Notes: a model not told the origin generated them from the letters alone. DNA of 64,000 bases from Auriscalpium vulgare (GCA_019915015.1 JAHBBC010000001.1:496001-560000); one strand, 5' to 3'; positions 1 through 12,104 are shown, counted from the stretch's first letter. Made by a program: numbers and translations.

Positions 1-3
1 CCG

Positions 4-3000
4 ATGGCGTCGGCTCAGGAAGAGCCCCCCGTCGCGAGTACATCGACCGCGCCGACGGTCATCGAGTACAAAAAGGACGGAACTGTTTCCCGCATCCGCT
101 CGCACAAGGGAAACATCCCGCAGCTCCCGCAGACGAAGCTTTGCCCTTATTGCCCCGCCAAGTTCACGCGCACCACCCACTTGAATCGCCATTTGCGTAA
201 TCGTGCGTGGTTCTGCTCTAGGAGCTGGTCAACGAAGCTGACGAATGATCCCGACCCCTCACAGATACCAATGAGCGCTCGTATCGGTGCGAGGTGAGCC
301 TCCTTGCTCTCTTGCGGGAGTCAGGGGCTGACTGCTCTGCAGACTTGCGGGGCGCAGTTCACGAGGAGCGACCTATTGGCGAGGCATAAAAGGAGCTGTG
401 GAGAATCGTGAGTGTCTCATTCCGACATGTGATTCGTGCACCTGTTATAGTGGCGGTACCCGTTATGCTGCACAGAGGCCTGCGCAGCCTCTGCATATTG
501 TTTACGTGCGGCAGGCGTCCGGGGCGTCTACTTGCTGCAGTTTAAAAGGATGCCGGTTGTGCCGGCGCAACGCGTTGGCAGCGGCAAGTACGTTCATATT
601 GGCGTTGATCTATGGCCTGCCGCCATTGATTTTTGGCGCGGTGAGAGTCGGTCCCGTGGTCCCTGTTTTTGCCTTTTCGGCTTCGGCCTCTATTGTTGGA
701 CAGGCGACCTGGAGATGTGGAGAGGATGACCGCATCCAAGATGTCCACTCCCTTGGTCTTTGGATGCTAATCAATGATTTCTCATACAGTCATCCAATCA
801 CACGCTCCCGCCGTCGGTCATGCCAGGCGTGCGCCGCTTTGAAGGTTAAATGCGATCTCAAGCAGCCGTGCGCCAAATGTACCGTCCGCAATCGCAAGTG
901 CGTGTACACAGCGGAGGAATACCCCGACGACGGCCCCGGCGCGCCAGAAGGGCCATCTCGCGGAGGCATGAACTTCGACGCGTCTGCCGGTTTTGATCCG
1001 TCGAGCGCTGCGCGAGGGCCCCGCGATGCGTTTGCACAAGCCTTCCCGGAGCTGACTTTGATCGAGGAGACCAGCCATGCCTTTGCCTCCCCGCTCAGCG
1101 CGGCGAACGTGGCTGCGATGGCCGCCAGTGGCCTGCGCGCATCCGGCCAGGCGATTTCCTTACCAACGGAGGACGTCGATTCGACCGTGAACACCATCGC
1201 GTCGTTCCAGCCATGTCCGAACAGGGCCTTCATGTCGGAATTCAGCGGTCCTCAGAGCCATCTGAGTGGGTTCTCCAGCTCGATGTTCGAGCCGTTCTTC
1301 CGCGACGTGTTTGCCGAGAGCAAGCCATCATTGGAGGTGACACCACCGACGACTACAGCGGCTGCACCTCCGATGATAGCCACGCCCGACTCTATCCCGC
1401 AGCCGTCGCTCGACGGATTCATCATGCCTGGCATGAACGGCGTCGACCCGGCCTTCGGAATGAACGACGACGACGCGGAGCCGTTCATGGCGGAGTATGA
1501 TAACGAACTGCTGTATGACATGCTCACGAACACGACGACGGAGAATGCTTGGCCGAGCGAGCCGGTGAAGGAGGAACGCGAGTTTCCAGCGCCGTACCCA
1601 GGGCTTGCAGCGGCGACGAAGGCAGTGCCGTTCTCGCCGGAGGAAGTGGCGCGCCAGATAGCGCTCCCGCCGCCGGTGCCCATCGACCCCAATCCGCCAC
1701 CCGAGCCTACGCTGGAGGACCTACAACAATATCGTGCGCCATGTCGTTTCTCATTCTGCGTTTCTCTCTGATTAATCGCCAACAGTCTACGTATTCCTCA
1801 CGGCCTTCTTGCCGCAGGTCCCTGTGTTACATACGCCGAGTCTGCGCGTCGAGCTGAAGCCGCCTATCTTGCTCCGTGCGATGCAAGCGTGTGGTGCCCT
1901 GTTCGTGAAAACACGGACGGCGGAGGCGTTCGTAGACAGGACACTGAGCACATCGCGAGAAGTCTTGGTGCGGGAGTTTGTACGTCACAGGCTTCCTTCT
2001 ATTGAGCGCCTGTTGATCACGCTACCTTTCGACAGGCGAGACCATCCCCGGATCCCAAGCATCAAGTACATATCATCATGACTCTCGTTCTGTTGCAAAT
2101 GATAGGGCTGTTCCATCAGGATCCGCAGCAGCGTGCCTCGTCGAACATTTATCATGGAATGCTCGTTCTGGTAAGCCAGCTCGTCAGCTTTCCTCTCGCA
2201 TTGCTGATGCGGGCACAGATGATACGTCAAAATCGCATCATCGAGAGAAGCGCTGCCTGGACGCACCAAGATTATTCTCTTGACGATCCGACTGCCCTCG
2301 ATGCCGCATGGCGAGACTGGGCCGTTCACGAGTCGATCAAAAGGTGTGTGACGTATAGGTATACGACCGCAGTCTTCTGATTTGTGTACGTCTGAAATTG
2401 CGCAGGGCTGTGTGCCTTTCCTACTGCCATGACCAGTCTCAACGCATATACTTTTCGTTGCCTGCGTCCTTCATGCCTTCCGAGTTCACACTGTTCCTAC
2501 CAGTCGACTACCCCCTCTGGTCTGCGCCGACGGCCTACGCGTGGTCTCTGCAACTCAATGCTGCATCACCTTACGGCGCCGCAGAAGAGCGGATCACCGG
2601 CGTTCCCATGGCCCGCGCCCTGACTGCAGTAGGCCTCGACGGACCGAACATGACTGCAAAGTCGATTGGCAGCCCATCGCCGCCAAAGGATATTGGCGTC
2701 ATCTCCGCGTTTGGCCACTTCATCTTGATGCATGCGCTTCTTGGAGAGCTATTCCGTCGCTGCGGGAGCGGAGAGTCGCCGGCCCCGACCCCGCGCGCGG
2801 ATGGCGAGGAACAGGTCAACGAGCACGTCTTCGCAATGCAGCTCGCGCTGCACAAGTGGCTACAGCTGTGGCTGAACAGCCCCGACGGCCCGTCAAAGCC
2901 GGCGCCCCTACCGCCTCGAGATTGCACCAGCGCCGGGACGCCGCCAGTGAAAGATGCGCCATTCGCGTCGGACCCGTTGCCGTTTTACTGGCTTGCACAG

Positions 3001-3477
3001 CTGCTGCTGCTCGCATTCCAGGAGGGCATGCCGCCGTTCGCCCCGCGGCCCGCGCCATCGCAGGACTCGCCGTCGAATCACGGATCATCCTCCTCGCCCA
3101 CGTCCACATCCTCGCCATCCATCTTCGCGCCGTCGCCTTTCGCGTCGTCCTCGTCGTCCTCGCTGTCGCCGCCGCCCGCGTACGCCACGGGCTTCGTGCC
3201 GCCCGAGGTCGTGGACGAGTACTACTCGCGCAAGCAGGAAGACCCCGCGGCGGCGCAGTTCTCGCTGATCAAGGGCTGGCTGCACCACATCCGCATGTTC
3301 CTGCGCCGCAGCCAGGGCAGCCCGACGGTCGTGTGGGACGAGCTGATGAAGATCAGGCTGCGCGGTTGGAGCGCGGACGCGCAGGAGAGCAGGAAGGCGG
3401 GCACGGACGGGGGCAGTTTTGGGGATGCGGCGGAGGGTGGGCTGTTGGGATTCTTCGAGGAGAAGTTGAAGTTATGA
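4..3477 (+). CDS. C2H2 plus Zn2Cys6 fungal transcription factor
   Basis: Multi-exon gene for a nuclear DNA-binding regulator. The first exon opens at ATG 4 and gives one C2H2 finger (CPYC...HLNRH). Splicing over short introns adds a second finger (CETCGAQFTRSDLLARHKRSC), whose last ligand is Cys. Near 810-905 a Zn2Cys6 binuclear cluster follows with spacing C-x2-C-x6-C-x5-C-x2-C-x6-C, starting RSRRRSCQAC. The middle is Ser/Pro/acidic and low in complexity. From about 1790 to 3470 lie segments like the fungal transcription factor middle homology region (EFTLFLPVDYPLWSAP). Stop at 3475-3477. The C2H2-Zn2Cys6-MHR order is known in fungi, but targets cannot be inferred. I place introns near 197-264, 297-343, 409-788, 1734-1787, 1979-2070, 2171-2235 and 2345-2405. 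Minor boundaries are uncertain, and a 5' extension before the window is possible. Confidence 0.85.
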
Positions 3478-3751
3478 GCGGGGAGTGCTGTGAAAGTAAG
3501 TTTATAGGAAAATCATTTGTACGAATTGACCGGTCACCGCTCCGTCGCGTTTTTGTATCACTAGCAGATTTTGGTTGTCTTTATTATCAGCGGTAGTCCA
3601 GCCTTGTTAGCTTGGTGTAGACTGGTAACCACTCTGTCTGGGCGACACTTGGGCACGACAAAGTCGTCAGGTAAACGGTCATCGGTCTATTATCATGGCA
3701 TATTGGAAGTTAATGATGTATGCGCAAGTTAACGAGACTTGGTGAGACGAG

Positions 3752-5918
3752 TTACGCGATTTCAGTCACTTGTTCTTTTCGTCTCTCGTCCTCCCTCTCC
3801 TGCAGCCCCCAGGTAACGTCCAACGCCTTGCGCAGCTTCTCTTCCCGCATGAGAAACGTCGTCAGAAGGCCTACTGCCGAAATGCCGATCATGACCCGCC
3901 ATATCAGCTGCATGCTCTCCGAATACGCAGCGCGCACTTGCGAACGCTCGGGCTCCGCCAGCCGGCTGATGGTCGGGATGATGGCGTAGACGCCGGTGTT
4001 TGCGGACAAGGATGACAAGAACGCTGGGGGGAGTCTGCTGTGGAGGGTGTGCTGCAAGAGCACGCCGCCGATGCCAACGCCCCAGCTCTGAGCAGAAGCC
4101 GTATTAGCATGAGGCAGATCGTGTGTGGATGCGAAAAACGCACCTGGGCAAAACACCGCACAAACGTGAAGAACGCGAGCGCGTGCGCGTTGTTCGAAAA
4201 CGGGAGCGGCGCGAGGATGGGGAATTGCGTGCTGATCCACACGATGCCTAGGCCCGCGGCGAGCACGACTTGGTATCCAATGTATTGAGCGCGGGTGCTG
4301 CTCTCGGTGAGGAGCGAAAGCATGCCGAAGCCGACAACGATGAGCATCCACCCGATGTAGTTCTGCGGCCTGTAGCGGCCGAAAATCTCCACCGAAAGCC
4401 CGCACAGGATGGCGAACGCCGGAACGGTGAACGCTAAGCTGAGCATGTCCACGCTGGAGCCGACGGGCGAGGCCCCTTTGCATGCTTGGAAGTATACCGG
4501 GAGGTAGTCTGATGATGCGGTCAGGATGGTCACGTCTGAGGGCGGTCTATGCACGCACAGATTGCCGCCAGGGAGACGATGCCGTGGAAGAATGTGCCTA
4601 GATATCTTGAGTAAAGATGCGAGTCAGTATGTGTGAATATAATCGTTGGCAAAAGATTCACATACCCGCTCAGTGTCGTCCGGTTGGTGAAGGCAAACCT
4701 CGGAACCTGTAGCCGGATGTGAGCGACCGCATAATATGATGTATGCTCTGCCATACCGTTGGCTCTTTTATCCACAGCGCTTCAACCACGAAAAAAGTCA
4801 CGATCCCCACGCTCCCAAGGACGAGTGGCACTAAAACGCTAGCAGAGCGCCAAGGGAACCGGTCGCCGCCCCATATAAGCGCAATCATGAGACTGATCGT
4901 ACTTCCAATGATCAAGGTATTGCCACTACAAAGCATTGAGTCCAACGAAAGACGTGTCCCTAAAGAGGATCCGACTCACATCCAGTCTATGCGCGTGATT
5001 TTCTCCCTCCAAGTCATCTTCGGACCGTTGACCCTAAGAAACGCGATGACCAGCCCCGCCGCAATGGCGCTGATCGGAAGATTCAAGAAGAATAGCCAAC
5101 GCCAGGCCCCCGAGTTAGCCAAGGCGCCACCGACCGGAGGACCAACGGCGCTGGAGATTTGTTAACACGAAAATGCCTCGAACGTTCAGAGTAACTCGCA
5201 CCATGCCAACGCCCAAACGCTATGGGAATCGATTAGTGATCTAGATAGGGTCGTAGGTGACGGACTGCACGACGTACGATGCAATGATACCCTGAAACTT
5301 GCCTTGCTCTGGTAATGGGATTATGTCGGCGTATATGATTTCGGTCACAGATAAACAGCCTCCTCCGCCCATGCCTTGGAGCGCTGATAGTGAATATGAA
5401 GCGTGAGTGAGTCAAAAAGCTATCGGAAAGCGTTCGACTCACCTCTGCCCGCGATGAACATCGGCATGTTTTGTGCAGCACCCGTGATGGCGGAACCGAC
5501 GGCAAAGATTGATATGAACGTCAACAGGACAGGCTTGCGGCCAAAAACTGACACGAGGCCGCCGACGAGAGGAAGGATAGCGGTTGAGGCGACCGTGTAT
5601 GCACTGCCCGCCCAGATGAAGTCGGTTCCATGCAGGTGCCGAACGATGGTCGGAAGAGCGGTCGAGACTGCCGTCTACGATGCAGTCAGATCTGATTGGG
5701 AATCGAGGTGAGGATTGACTTACTAGATCCAAAGCAGAGAGCATGTCGACCGTCACGTTCGCTACAAAGACGAGCCAAAAGTCAAGACCGCGCTTCGGCA
5801 TCACGGTCGTGATTGCAGGATTTGACTGGGTGCCCGTATCACATACAGTCTGACTGAGTAGGCGGACAGAGTCCATGAGCTGCGGTGGACAATACAAGTA
5901 CGACTGGAGTCTCACCAT
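3752..5918 (-). CDS. MFS multidrug transporter, DHA2 (14-TM) type, copy 1
   Basis: Predicted plasma-membrane or vacuolar proton antiporter of the major facilitator superfamily. ATG at 5918-5916; stop at 3752. Seen in order: a short cytoplasmic start, TM1 (FWLVFVANVTVDMLSALDL), the family loop with FGRKPVLL (motif A-like), a GPPVGGALANSGAWRW motif followed by WLFFLNLP (typical of DHA2), then a WGGDRFPWRS segment, several TMs, and a charged tail (EEKLRKALDVTWG...). About eight introns of roughly 50 nt separate the exons. The substrate is unknown; relatives export toxins, azoles or secondary metabolites. Convergent with the transcription factor gene. A near-identical truncated copy lies at 19.26-21.10 kb and a divergent paralogue at 61.5-63.6 kb. 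Confidence 0.85.
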
Positions 5919-6480
5919 GACCTAGCAGTCTGCGGATCCTGCTCCATCGTTCGTCACGACAAGAAAGCACAGAGGGGAGATGGGAGGATCAGCCTCGGAA
6001 GTTTGGGAGGTAGATGTGCATCTGCGATGCATTCAGGATGCGACATCGTGAACCTGACGACTGCCAGTTGGGTTTGAGATGCAGCTGGGGCCGATAACCG
6101 TGGCCGTCGGACAACGCTGCTACATTGGAAGAGGCCTCCATGTTCGACGAGTCTCCGAGTATCTTCACAAGCTGAAGGTCACGTATGGGATTCGAGCGAA
6201 GATAAGCTCGAGCTGACGGTGGGTGCAGGAGTGGTGGCGCGGGATCAAGGTGCGCAGTACTTCCTCCTGTCACTAGTCACTACTGTGACTGTGACGCGTA
6301 GGTCCTTGCCCAACTCCTCCGCCGTCCGGTTGCAACCACCGCTTCCGACGCACTGAGCTGTAACAAAAACAAGATCAACTCACGAGCGTATGTGATCAAT
6401 TTTTCTCTTGCTCCTGGACTGAAGTTACTCTCAAGTGCCCGCGCGTATCAGCCAACGAATTGATCTTGGAACGCCGCGAG
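5919..6480. other. Upstream region of MFS copy 1, shared with copy 2
   Basis: No gene recognised. About 5919-6260 matches 21099-21410 upstream of the truncated MFS copy, so the duplication carried several hundred bases of 5' flank and probably the promoter. The rest, to about 6480, shows nothing I can name. Confidence 0.6.
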
Positions 6481-6484
6481 GACT

Positions 6485-6715
6485 CAGCTCAGCTAGTATG
6501 AGTATCCCAATTGTAGGCTAGAGGCTCTGAACGCTCCAAAATGTCAAACGGTGAAGCAAGACGCAGGGAATTGAGCTGTGGGCATTTTTATTTTGGCCCG
6601 GGACAAGCCTGCCCGAGTCGTAAAACGAGACGAGGGAAACGGAAGCAAGACACACAGAAATGAGCCGTGATTCATTCATAGGTTTATTTCCTAGCGCGTA
6701 TTGGGACTCCGTCCG
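6485..6715. repeat. Dispersed repeat, copy A
   Basis: Shares several blocks in the same order with 31100-31227: a tcagctcag block, a ttgtagg...gctctgaac block, and a final cctagcgcg.attggga block. The last block overlaps the premature 3' end of the GH79 gene here. In the other copy it lies just beyond the stop codon of a deaminase-fold gene. The spacing between blocks differs between copies. Nature unknown: a small non-autonomous element or a relic of shared 3' flank. Confidence 0.45.
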
Positions 6716-8252
6716 CGCCGGGCAGCCCGCTCAGCGGCACGCTCGTCGCCGCGCGCGTGCCCGTGCCGTCGAAGTACGCCGAGTTGAGCGCGAGCACGCG
6801 CAGCGGCGCGCCGGACGCGCTGAACACGGCGTACGTCGCGAGCGTGCCGGTCCCGTCATCCAGCATGGAGACGGTGTGCCCGTCGGTGCCGAGGAACTGC
6901 GAGACGAAGTACGCGCCGTAGAAGGGCGCGGCCGTCGTGTAGCGCCCCCAAAAGCAATATTGCTATGTGCAGTTGTTAGGTGAGAATATATGCGCTGGGG
7001 AAGGGTACGCACGCAGTTGCCCAGAGTGCCTTGGTGGAAATAGAGCCGGCTGATACCATTGAGGGCCGCTTGTAGGACATAGTCCACAATCCATAGTGCA
7101 GCGCCGAAGGTAGGGCTGATGCCGCCTCCACCGCATGTAGCTTTTGCCCCGGTCATCCTATATTCGCTCTTGATATTGACAACCTGACATACCGGAGTTT
7201 GTCTCGCCCAAGACATAAGTCTTGCCTTGCGCGCGAGCTGCTGCGGCCTCGGCTTTGTACTGCTCTGTATACGACACGATGCCTCTGGTATAAAGCATAA
7301 GCGGCCAACTTATTCATACCGGGAAGAACTTACGAGTGGCTCATGAGAGACTGGAGGTTCGTGCTTGCCCCGTTGCACGCGGATTGTGGGTATGAATGTC
7401 CGGAGAAAGTCTTCGTGTAGGTGATCGCGCTTCCGAGTAGCGGAATCAAGTTTGTGGTGCTCCACGTCGGGTACTGAAGGTATACCGCAGCCTGAAAGAT
7501 GTTCCCGACCTGCGCTGTGTGTCAGTCCGGAAGTGCAGGTCAAATGATAGAGTAACGCACAGAGGGAGCCAGAGCCGTCTGCCACGCCTTCTGGCTCGCG
7601 CCATCCGTGGTCGGGTTCCACCCAGAAGATGGGATAATGGGCGACCCGCTGGCATAGACTTCGTCTCGTCAGCCTACTGCAGATGCCCGCAAATCACCGG
7701 TCCCTTACATTCTGGCTCGTTGCCGAGCTCGATCGCATACAGATTCGACATGCTGGAGAGCGCCTTGACTGCGGCCTGTTGTGTGTTGCCCTGCTCGTCG
7801 AGCTGGCGGTTAAGGCCGATGGTGACCGGCCCCTTAAGCGCGGCTGCGAGCGTGAAGAACGACGGGCCGAATGTCAGGGAAGTCGGTGCATCAGTGGAGG
7901 AAGCCACGGTGTAGTTCACCGCGGTGGAGAGGGAGGAGTCGTATGTCGCGCGGTCCCTACGACGGCCCTGATGAGCGGCTTCCATCGACGAGAGCTGAGG
8001 CAGGACATACTGGGTTGTTCCTCCAATGCGAACAGCTGGCGCAGTACCACGAAGCGTCGTTAACTGGGCTAAGCAGTTCGTCGTCGAGGCTAGCTGTGCG
8101 TATGCCGGGAATGTAAAGAACTCCAATGAGATGCTCAACAGCGCAGAATCCACAGAGGCTGCGGAGGAGGGCGCTGTTGATGGCACGGAGACAGCCTCGA
8201 CTCCAACAAGGAATATGCAGACGCGGGCGAGAAAAGCCAAGGTGGATGTCAT
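6684..8252 (-). CDS. Secreted glycoside hydrolase family 79 (beta-glucuronidase-like), C-terminus shortened
   Basis: Predicted secreted glycosidase acting on glucuronosyl-containing glycans. ATG at 8252-8250 gives a hydrophobic signal peptide (LAFLARVCIFLVGVEA). The N-terminal hallmark VRIGGTTQ is followed, after an intron with good GT/AG borders, by DRATYDSSLSTAVNYTV. The acid/base glutamate sits in LGNEPE and the likely nucleophile in YVLGETNSG, both intact. Downstream come GISPTFGAALWIVDY and the beta-sandwich part ending LNSAYFDGTGTRA. Family members usually continue about 50-60 residues beyond this (a Cys-containing tail ending in a short hydrophobic strand). Here the frame stops at 6684 after GVPIRARK, where a dispersed repeat begins. 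At least five introns. The catalytic core looks complete, but folding of the C-terminal domain may be impaired. An alternative ATG lies at 8288. Confidence 0.8.
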
Positions 8253-8605
8253 GGTCAAAGCTCGTGGCGGACGCTGGTGCGCTGGCATCGACGACTAAAT
8301 GAGCCATCTGACAACCCAGTACAGCACATCATAGAGCGGCCCGACGACAGTCCGCGTGTCCCTTGCATTGCGCGCACGAATGTCAAGGAAACCGAAAAAT
8401 AGCCCACCTTTCTGCGAAGATCGTCCTCGTGGCTCCGGTAGAAGTGCGAGGGGCCGGCAATCAACGAAAATCCTGTAGCATTCGTAAATACCAAGTAGAT
8501 ACCCTGAGAGCGTGCATATAGGCGGCGACACGAGAGTAATCGCAGACGATCGCAAGGGTGGAGATGCAATTGGACGCTGGAATGTCGGCGTCTCAGTCAG
8601 ACCGC
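8253..8605. other. Intergenic, no recognised gene
   Basis: Between the GH79 start and the kinase remnant. Open frames exist on the minus strand, but none matches a family I know. It probably holds the GH79 promoter and the 3' flank of the decayed kinase. Confidence 0.4.
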
Positions 8606-8606
8606 A

Positions 8607-9795
8607 TTATGATAGGATATCATGTAAACAGAACGTCATATCCAGCGCCTCGAACCAACTCCAAAAGCTTCGCATAATCAACTGCAGCAGGTGTAGCCTC
8701 AAGCTAGGTGCCGTCGAAGATGGCATCAAAGTGTGCGATATGGCGGTGCCGGACCCATGCGAGGAGTGCACGGGCGAGCGGCCATTGGCATCTCCAAGCG
8801 CTCGGAGGATTTTTTCTGAGATCCAAACGTTGCTCGCCACCGTAGAGAAAGTCATTCTTCTCCATCCTGCACTGGTTGTAGTTTCCCGTCATCCACTGGT
8901 CGACGATTACCGCCGTAGATTCGGTGGCATCGTACCAAAGAAAGACGTGGGCGAGGATCCAGACGAAGGATTCGATGTCGTGGAAGTAGGTCCGCAACAT
9001 CTTGCCCTCCCAGTACTCGTCGGAGAGAAGAACGAGGGGCATGAACAGTGGGGCATTGGAGTGACGACGTTCCCGTTCCTGACCTTCGCCCGCGATATCC
9101 CAGTCCTTGAGCACTCCGAGAACAGCTTCAACACTCCTGCAACAGGCGAGATTGGACACATTGATCTCTATGTCACAGATGCCATGTGTCCAGAGTCGAT
9201 AATGGCCTGGATGGACTCTGTCTGTCAGCCATCGCGAGCCTGAGAAAGGTCGAGCGACTGCGCGCACCCTTGACACAGTCTACCCACGCTCCGACGAAGT
9301 CATCACCGCGCAGACTTGTGATTTTGTCAAGATGTTTGGGGAAAACCATGCGGGATGGGAGGCGGCGAGGGGTGAATTCGGCTGGTGGCAGACCAGCATG
9401 ACGAGGTTCAGGAGGGTTTCGCCCCATGTGCCCCAGGTGCATCGCTATTCGGGTCATATCTGTGCACACATCAGCTTGGTTGGTGCTGCGCGTGGCCATA
9501 CCAGCCACGGTAGCCTGCGGCAGCGTCAGCATTGAGCACAAAAGGCCGCGTGTCGACTCACTCTATGAAGATCGAACTCGAAGATAATCAGACAGCGGGC
9601 ACACTGGGAGGAGCGTTGTGATGTCGCGATTGCTACTATTTTGGACTCGGAGGTCCGAAGGGGGTGGTGGAGGGTAAGTTCGCGGGCAGCCACTGAGCGG
9701 CGCGGCGAGCTCGATTCGACCTGATCAACGAACTCCGAGGATAGAAAGCCCTTCCACCAAGCTTCCACCTCAGACTCTTCCAACCATCGCAATCA
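8607..9795 (-). pseudogene. FunK1-type fungal protein kinase remnant, copy 1
   Basis: Minus-strand fragments resemble the C-terminal half of basidiomycete FunK1 kinases. Seen are GVLKDWDIAG (the D-W-D form of the DFG region), then LVLLSDEYWEGKMLRTY and HDIESFVWILAHVFLWYD, the segment that follows the activation loop in these kinases. The expected activation-loop text RTGT.xFMA is recoverable only by reading another frame near 9060. An HRD-type catalytic loop and the N-lobe were not recognised in an open frame. I read it as a decayed copy. The piece from about 8876 to 8945 and that from about 9340 to 9500 both recur in the neighbouring copy at 9.84-10.13 kb. Confidence 0.6.
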
Positions 9796-9804
9796 AGCTC
9801 AAAC

Positions 9805-10134
9805 TCAATGACTACAGGAAACGCAGGCTATGCAGGCGGACAACAGCCAGGCAGGATGGCCAGGCCCGCGTCGAGGCGACCGGGCCTGCGCTTCTTGTAG
9901 TCTCCCGTCGTCCACTTGCCGACTATTACCGCTGTAGATTCGGTGTATCGGGGCACTGGGCCACAACCATGCGGGACGGGGGCTGATGGGAGGCGCTGAG
10001 GGGCAGATTTGGCCGATGGTGGGCCAGCACGAGACTGAGTCAGTCGTGTGTACATCTCGAGTCCTATCTGTGCCCACATTGACCTCGTAGGGCAGACGGT
10101 CGCTGCGCATGGCCAATGGGCCATCGCAGGTCAC
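9805..10134 (-). pseudogene. FunK1 kinase remnant, copy 2 with internal deletion
   Basis: The sequence encoding STAVIVGKWTTGDYKK at about 9890-9950 matches STAVIVDQWMTGNYNQ in copy 1, and then jumps directly to sequence equivalent to about 9345-9500 of that copy. This is therefore a tandem duplicate lacking roughly 400 bp of kinase sequence (the part with the DWD motif). No intact frame. Confidence 0.55.
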
Positions 10135-10202
10135 GGAAGCTCAAGTGCTGCGCAACTGTTGCCAGACCGCTGTCTGACACAGGGACGAAGGAAGACTTCC
10201 TC

Positions 10203-11480
10203 ATGGCTGCCTCAACAGGGGGCCCCACAAGCTTCACCCCAACCATCATGGCCTATAGTAACGCGGAGGACTTCGTCTTGTACTTGCAGCCCTGTGCCCT
10301 CCCGCTCGTACCCGCCCTCTTCAACGGAATCACGGTCACGGAGCCCCGCCAGCAAGCCTACGACCGCGCGCGCGCACTGGAGGTCTTAGGGGCGTGGCCC
10401 ACTGCGACAGACGACTGGTGCCAGCCCACGTTCGCACCTGAGGTCGGAGGGCGCGTTCTCGGGCGCTTTCTATGCGAGGCCCCGGGTGAAGAAGGCGTCG
10501 ACATCGTGACGCAGGAAATCGACAGCTGCGTGCAAGAGAACGACACGGAGACGCAGCGCTCTCTTGCGTCGCTCGCATCGTTTTACATCGACGTCGTCTT
10601 GAAAACTTGCGAGTGCAAACACCTTTGCGTCTCTATTCCGCTGGCGGCTGATGTTCGTTGGCAGTCGTACAATACCATGAGAAGCTACGCAAAGCCACGG
10701 ACGACAGTTATGAGGAGGAAGAGGTAGCCCAGAACGTGGATCTTTTCGCTAAGGCCAGCGAATCAGTTGAGTCCCTTTTATCTGCCGGTATATCGAACGA
10801 CGTGCCGCTGACTTACCAAAGGCTCTCGCCCGCGAAGACAATCGTTCCATGCTCACCAGGCTTTTGGACTACGACATCTGGAGTAAGAGAGGAGGGGACC
10901 TCACAATCGATTACACATTTACTGCGACTTGCCACATCATACCGCATCAAATGGTATCTGGACATAACACAGCGCGCAAAGTGCGACTCGATATTGTTAT
11001 ATCTGCCCTCGTTCTTATGTCGTCTTCATATTTGTCCAGCGGTCGGTGGTCCGGGCGATCCTTGAGAAGCCGGGAGGTCTCGACATGAAGCCGGTCGATG
11101 GAGAACAAATTAATGACTTGGAAAACATCCTGACGCTCGATGTGGGGACGCACGCACTCTTCGCCGCCTTGGAGATCTGGTTCACCCCTGTCGAGGTATG
11201 CAGATCGCTTCTTACTGTAATGGACTAGTTGAATGACGTCCTTTAGGGCTGCTCTAACACATATCGTGTCGAGGCCAGGAATTTAGGCGCACTCGCGCGT
11301 CGAGTGCCCGAGAACCCCATAACGTTTATTTCGACAAATCCGAAGGAATATCCTCTACCTGATCCCCTGCTCCTCAGTCTGCAGCGTACCTGCGCTCGCG
11401 TCATGCACTTGTCCGGGGCAGGGGGACATATTTGGAAGGTGATGGAAGTGGAGGAACTGATGGGTGGAATTACTCCGTGA
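10203..11480 (+). CDS. Fungal HNH-nuclease-domain protein
   Basis: Belongs to a large, poorly characterised basidiomycete family annotated as HNH nuclease domain proteins. ATG at 10203 opens an N-terminal region (MAYSNAEDFVLYLQPCALP...). A helical part (VQYHEKLRKATDDSYEEE) lies beyond an intron near 10600-10656. The nuclease-like core begins at ALAREDNRSMLTRLLDYD, where relatives usually read R-C-M-x-[ST]-G; here the Cys is Ser. It continues CHIIPHQM (the H-x-I-P metal-site motif) and DLENILTLDVGTHALFAALEIWF (the conserved N..L..H..F..LE.WF block). After a clear intron (11196-11246) it ends NTYRVEARN...LPDPLLLSLQRTCARVMHLSGAGGHI. Stop at 11478-11480. One frame change near 10780-10820 needs an intron I could not place, so the gene may be damaged. 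Activity is unproven. Confidence 0.7.
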
Positions 11481-11950
11481 AGGTGGCACTGACGCGGAGG
11501 CAGAGTCGGAGTGGGAATCCTCCTCTTGCAATACCTCCCAGAGGCAGCGGTATTTTCGACAGAAACACTATGTAGCCTGCGCCGCGCGCGTTGTAAGCTA
11601 CCACCCAAAAGTATTTGGCGCACTAGCCTTCATATGCAATTCTAGACACGAATGGGTCCCGACGAGATAGTTAGTCGCATTCCCGCCGCTCTGTAGCTGG
11701 CATTCCGCGCTGCTCTATCTATGTAGATCAAGACACCGAGCTAGACGCTGCGAGAGCGGCGCGGAGATCTGGTCGTCTCCATAGCTTGACCTATCACAAG
11801 ACAATCTTTCTGAATATAATTTAGTCCGATTGTTACAGTACTTGTTGTATTATATATGAGGTCGCGGCGGTTGGCGCCAACCCGAGCTCGAGCCCGAGAG
11901 TCCGACGCCTTTTGCGTGCGATGACAAAAATCCGAGGATAGGATATGCAA
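11481..11950. other. Flank between HNH gene and Harbinger element
   Basis: No gene recognised. It should contain what lay downstream of the deaminase gene before the transposon arrived, yet it shows no clear match to the 3' flank of the intact paralogue at 31.2 kb. Confidence 0.4.
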
Positions 11951-12019
11951 TAGGGGAGCTCAGAGTAGACCGTTTTCGTTTCCGTTTCGTTTTCAAACGC
12001 CTTTCGTTTTCGATTCGGC
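11951..12019 (+). repeat. Harbinger left terminal inverted repeat
   Basis: 69 bp, identical to the reverse complement of 15272-15340. Built around repeated CGTTTTC/CGTTTC blocks, which may serve as transposase or accessory-protein binding sites. Confidence 0.93.
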
Positions 12020-12104
12020 GCCCCGGCGTGATATTACATAATGTCACTCAATCTACGCCGCTGCGCGACACCGCCGCCATTGCTTTCGAGCTCTTCCACC
12101 AGCC

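Noticed and set aside
790..1233. Minus-strand frame opposite the Zn2Cys6 exon
   Set aside because: Antisense of a strongly supported coding exon with no family match.
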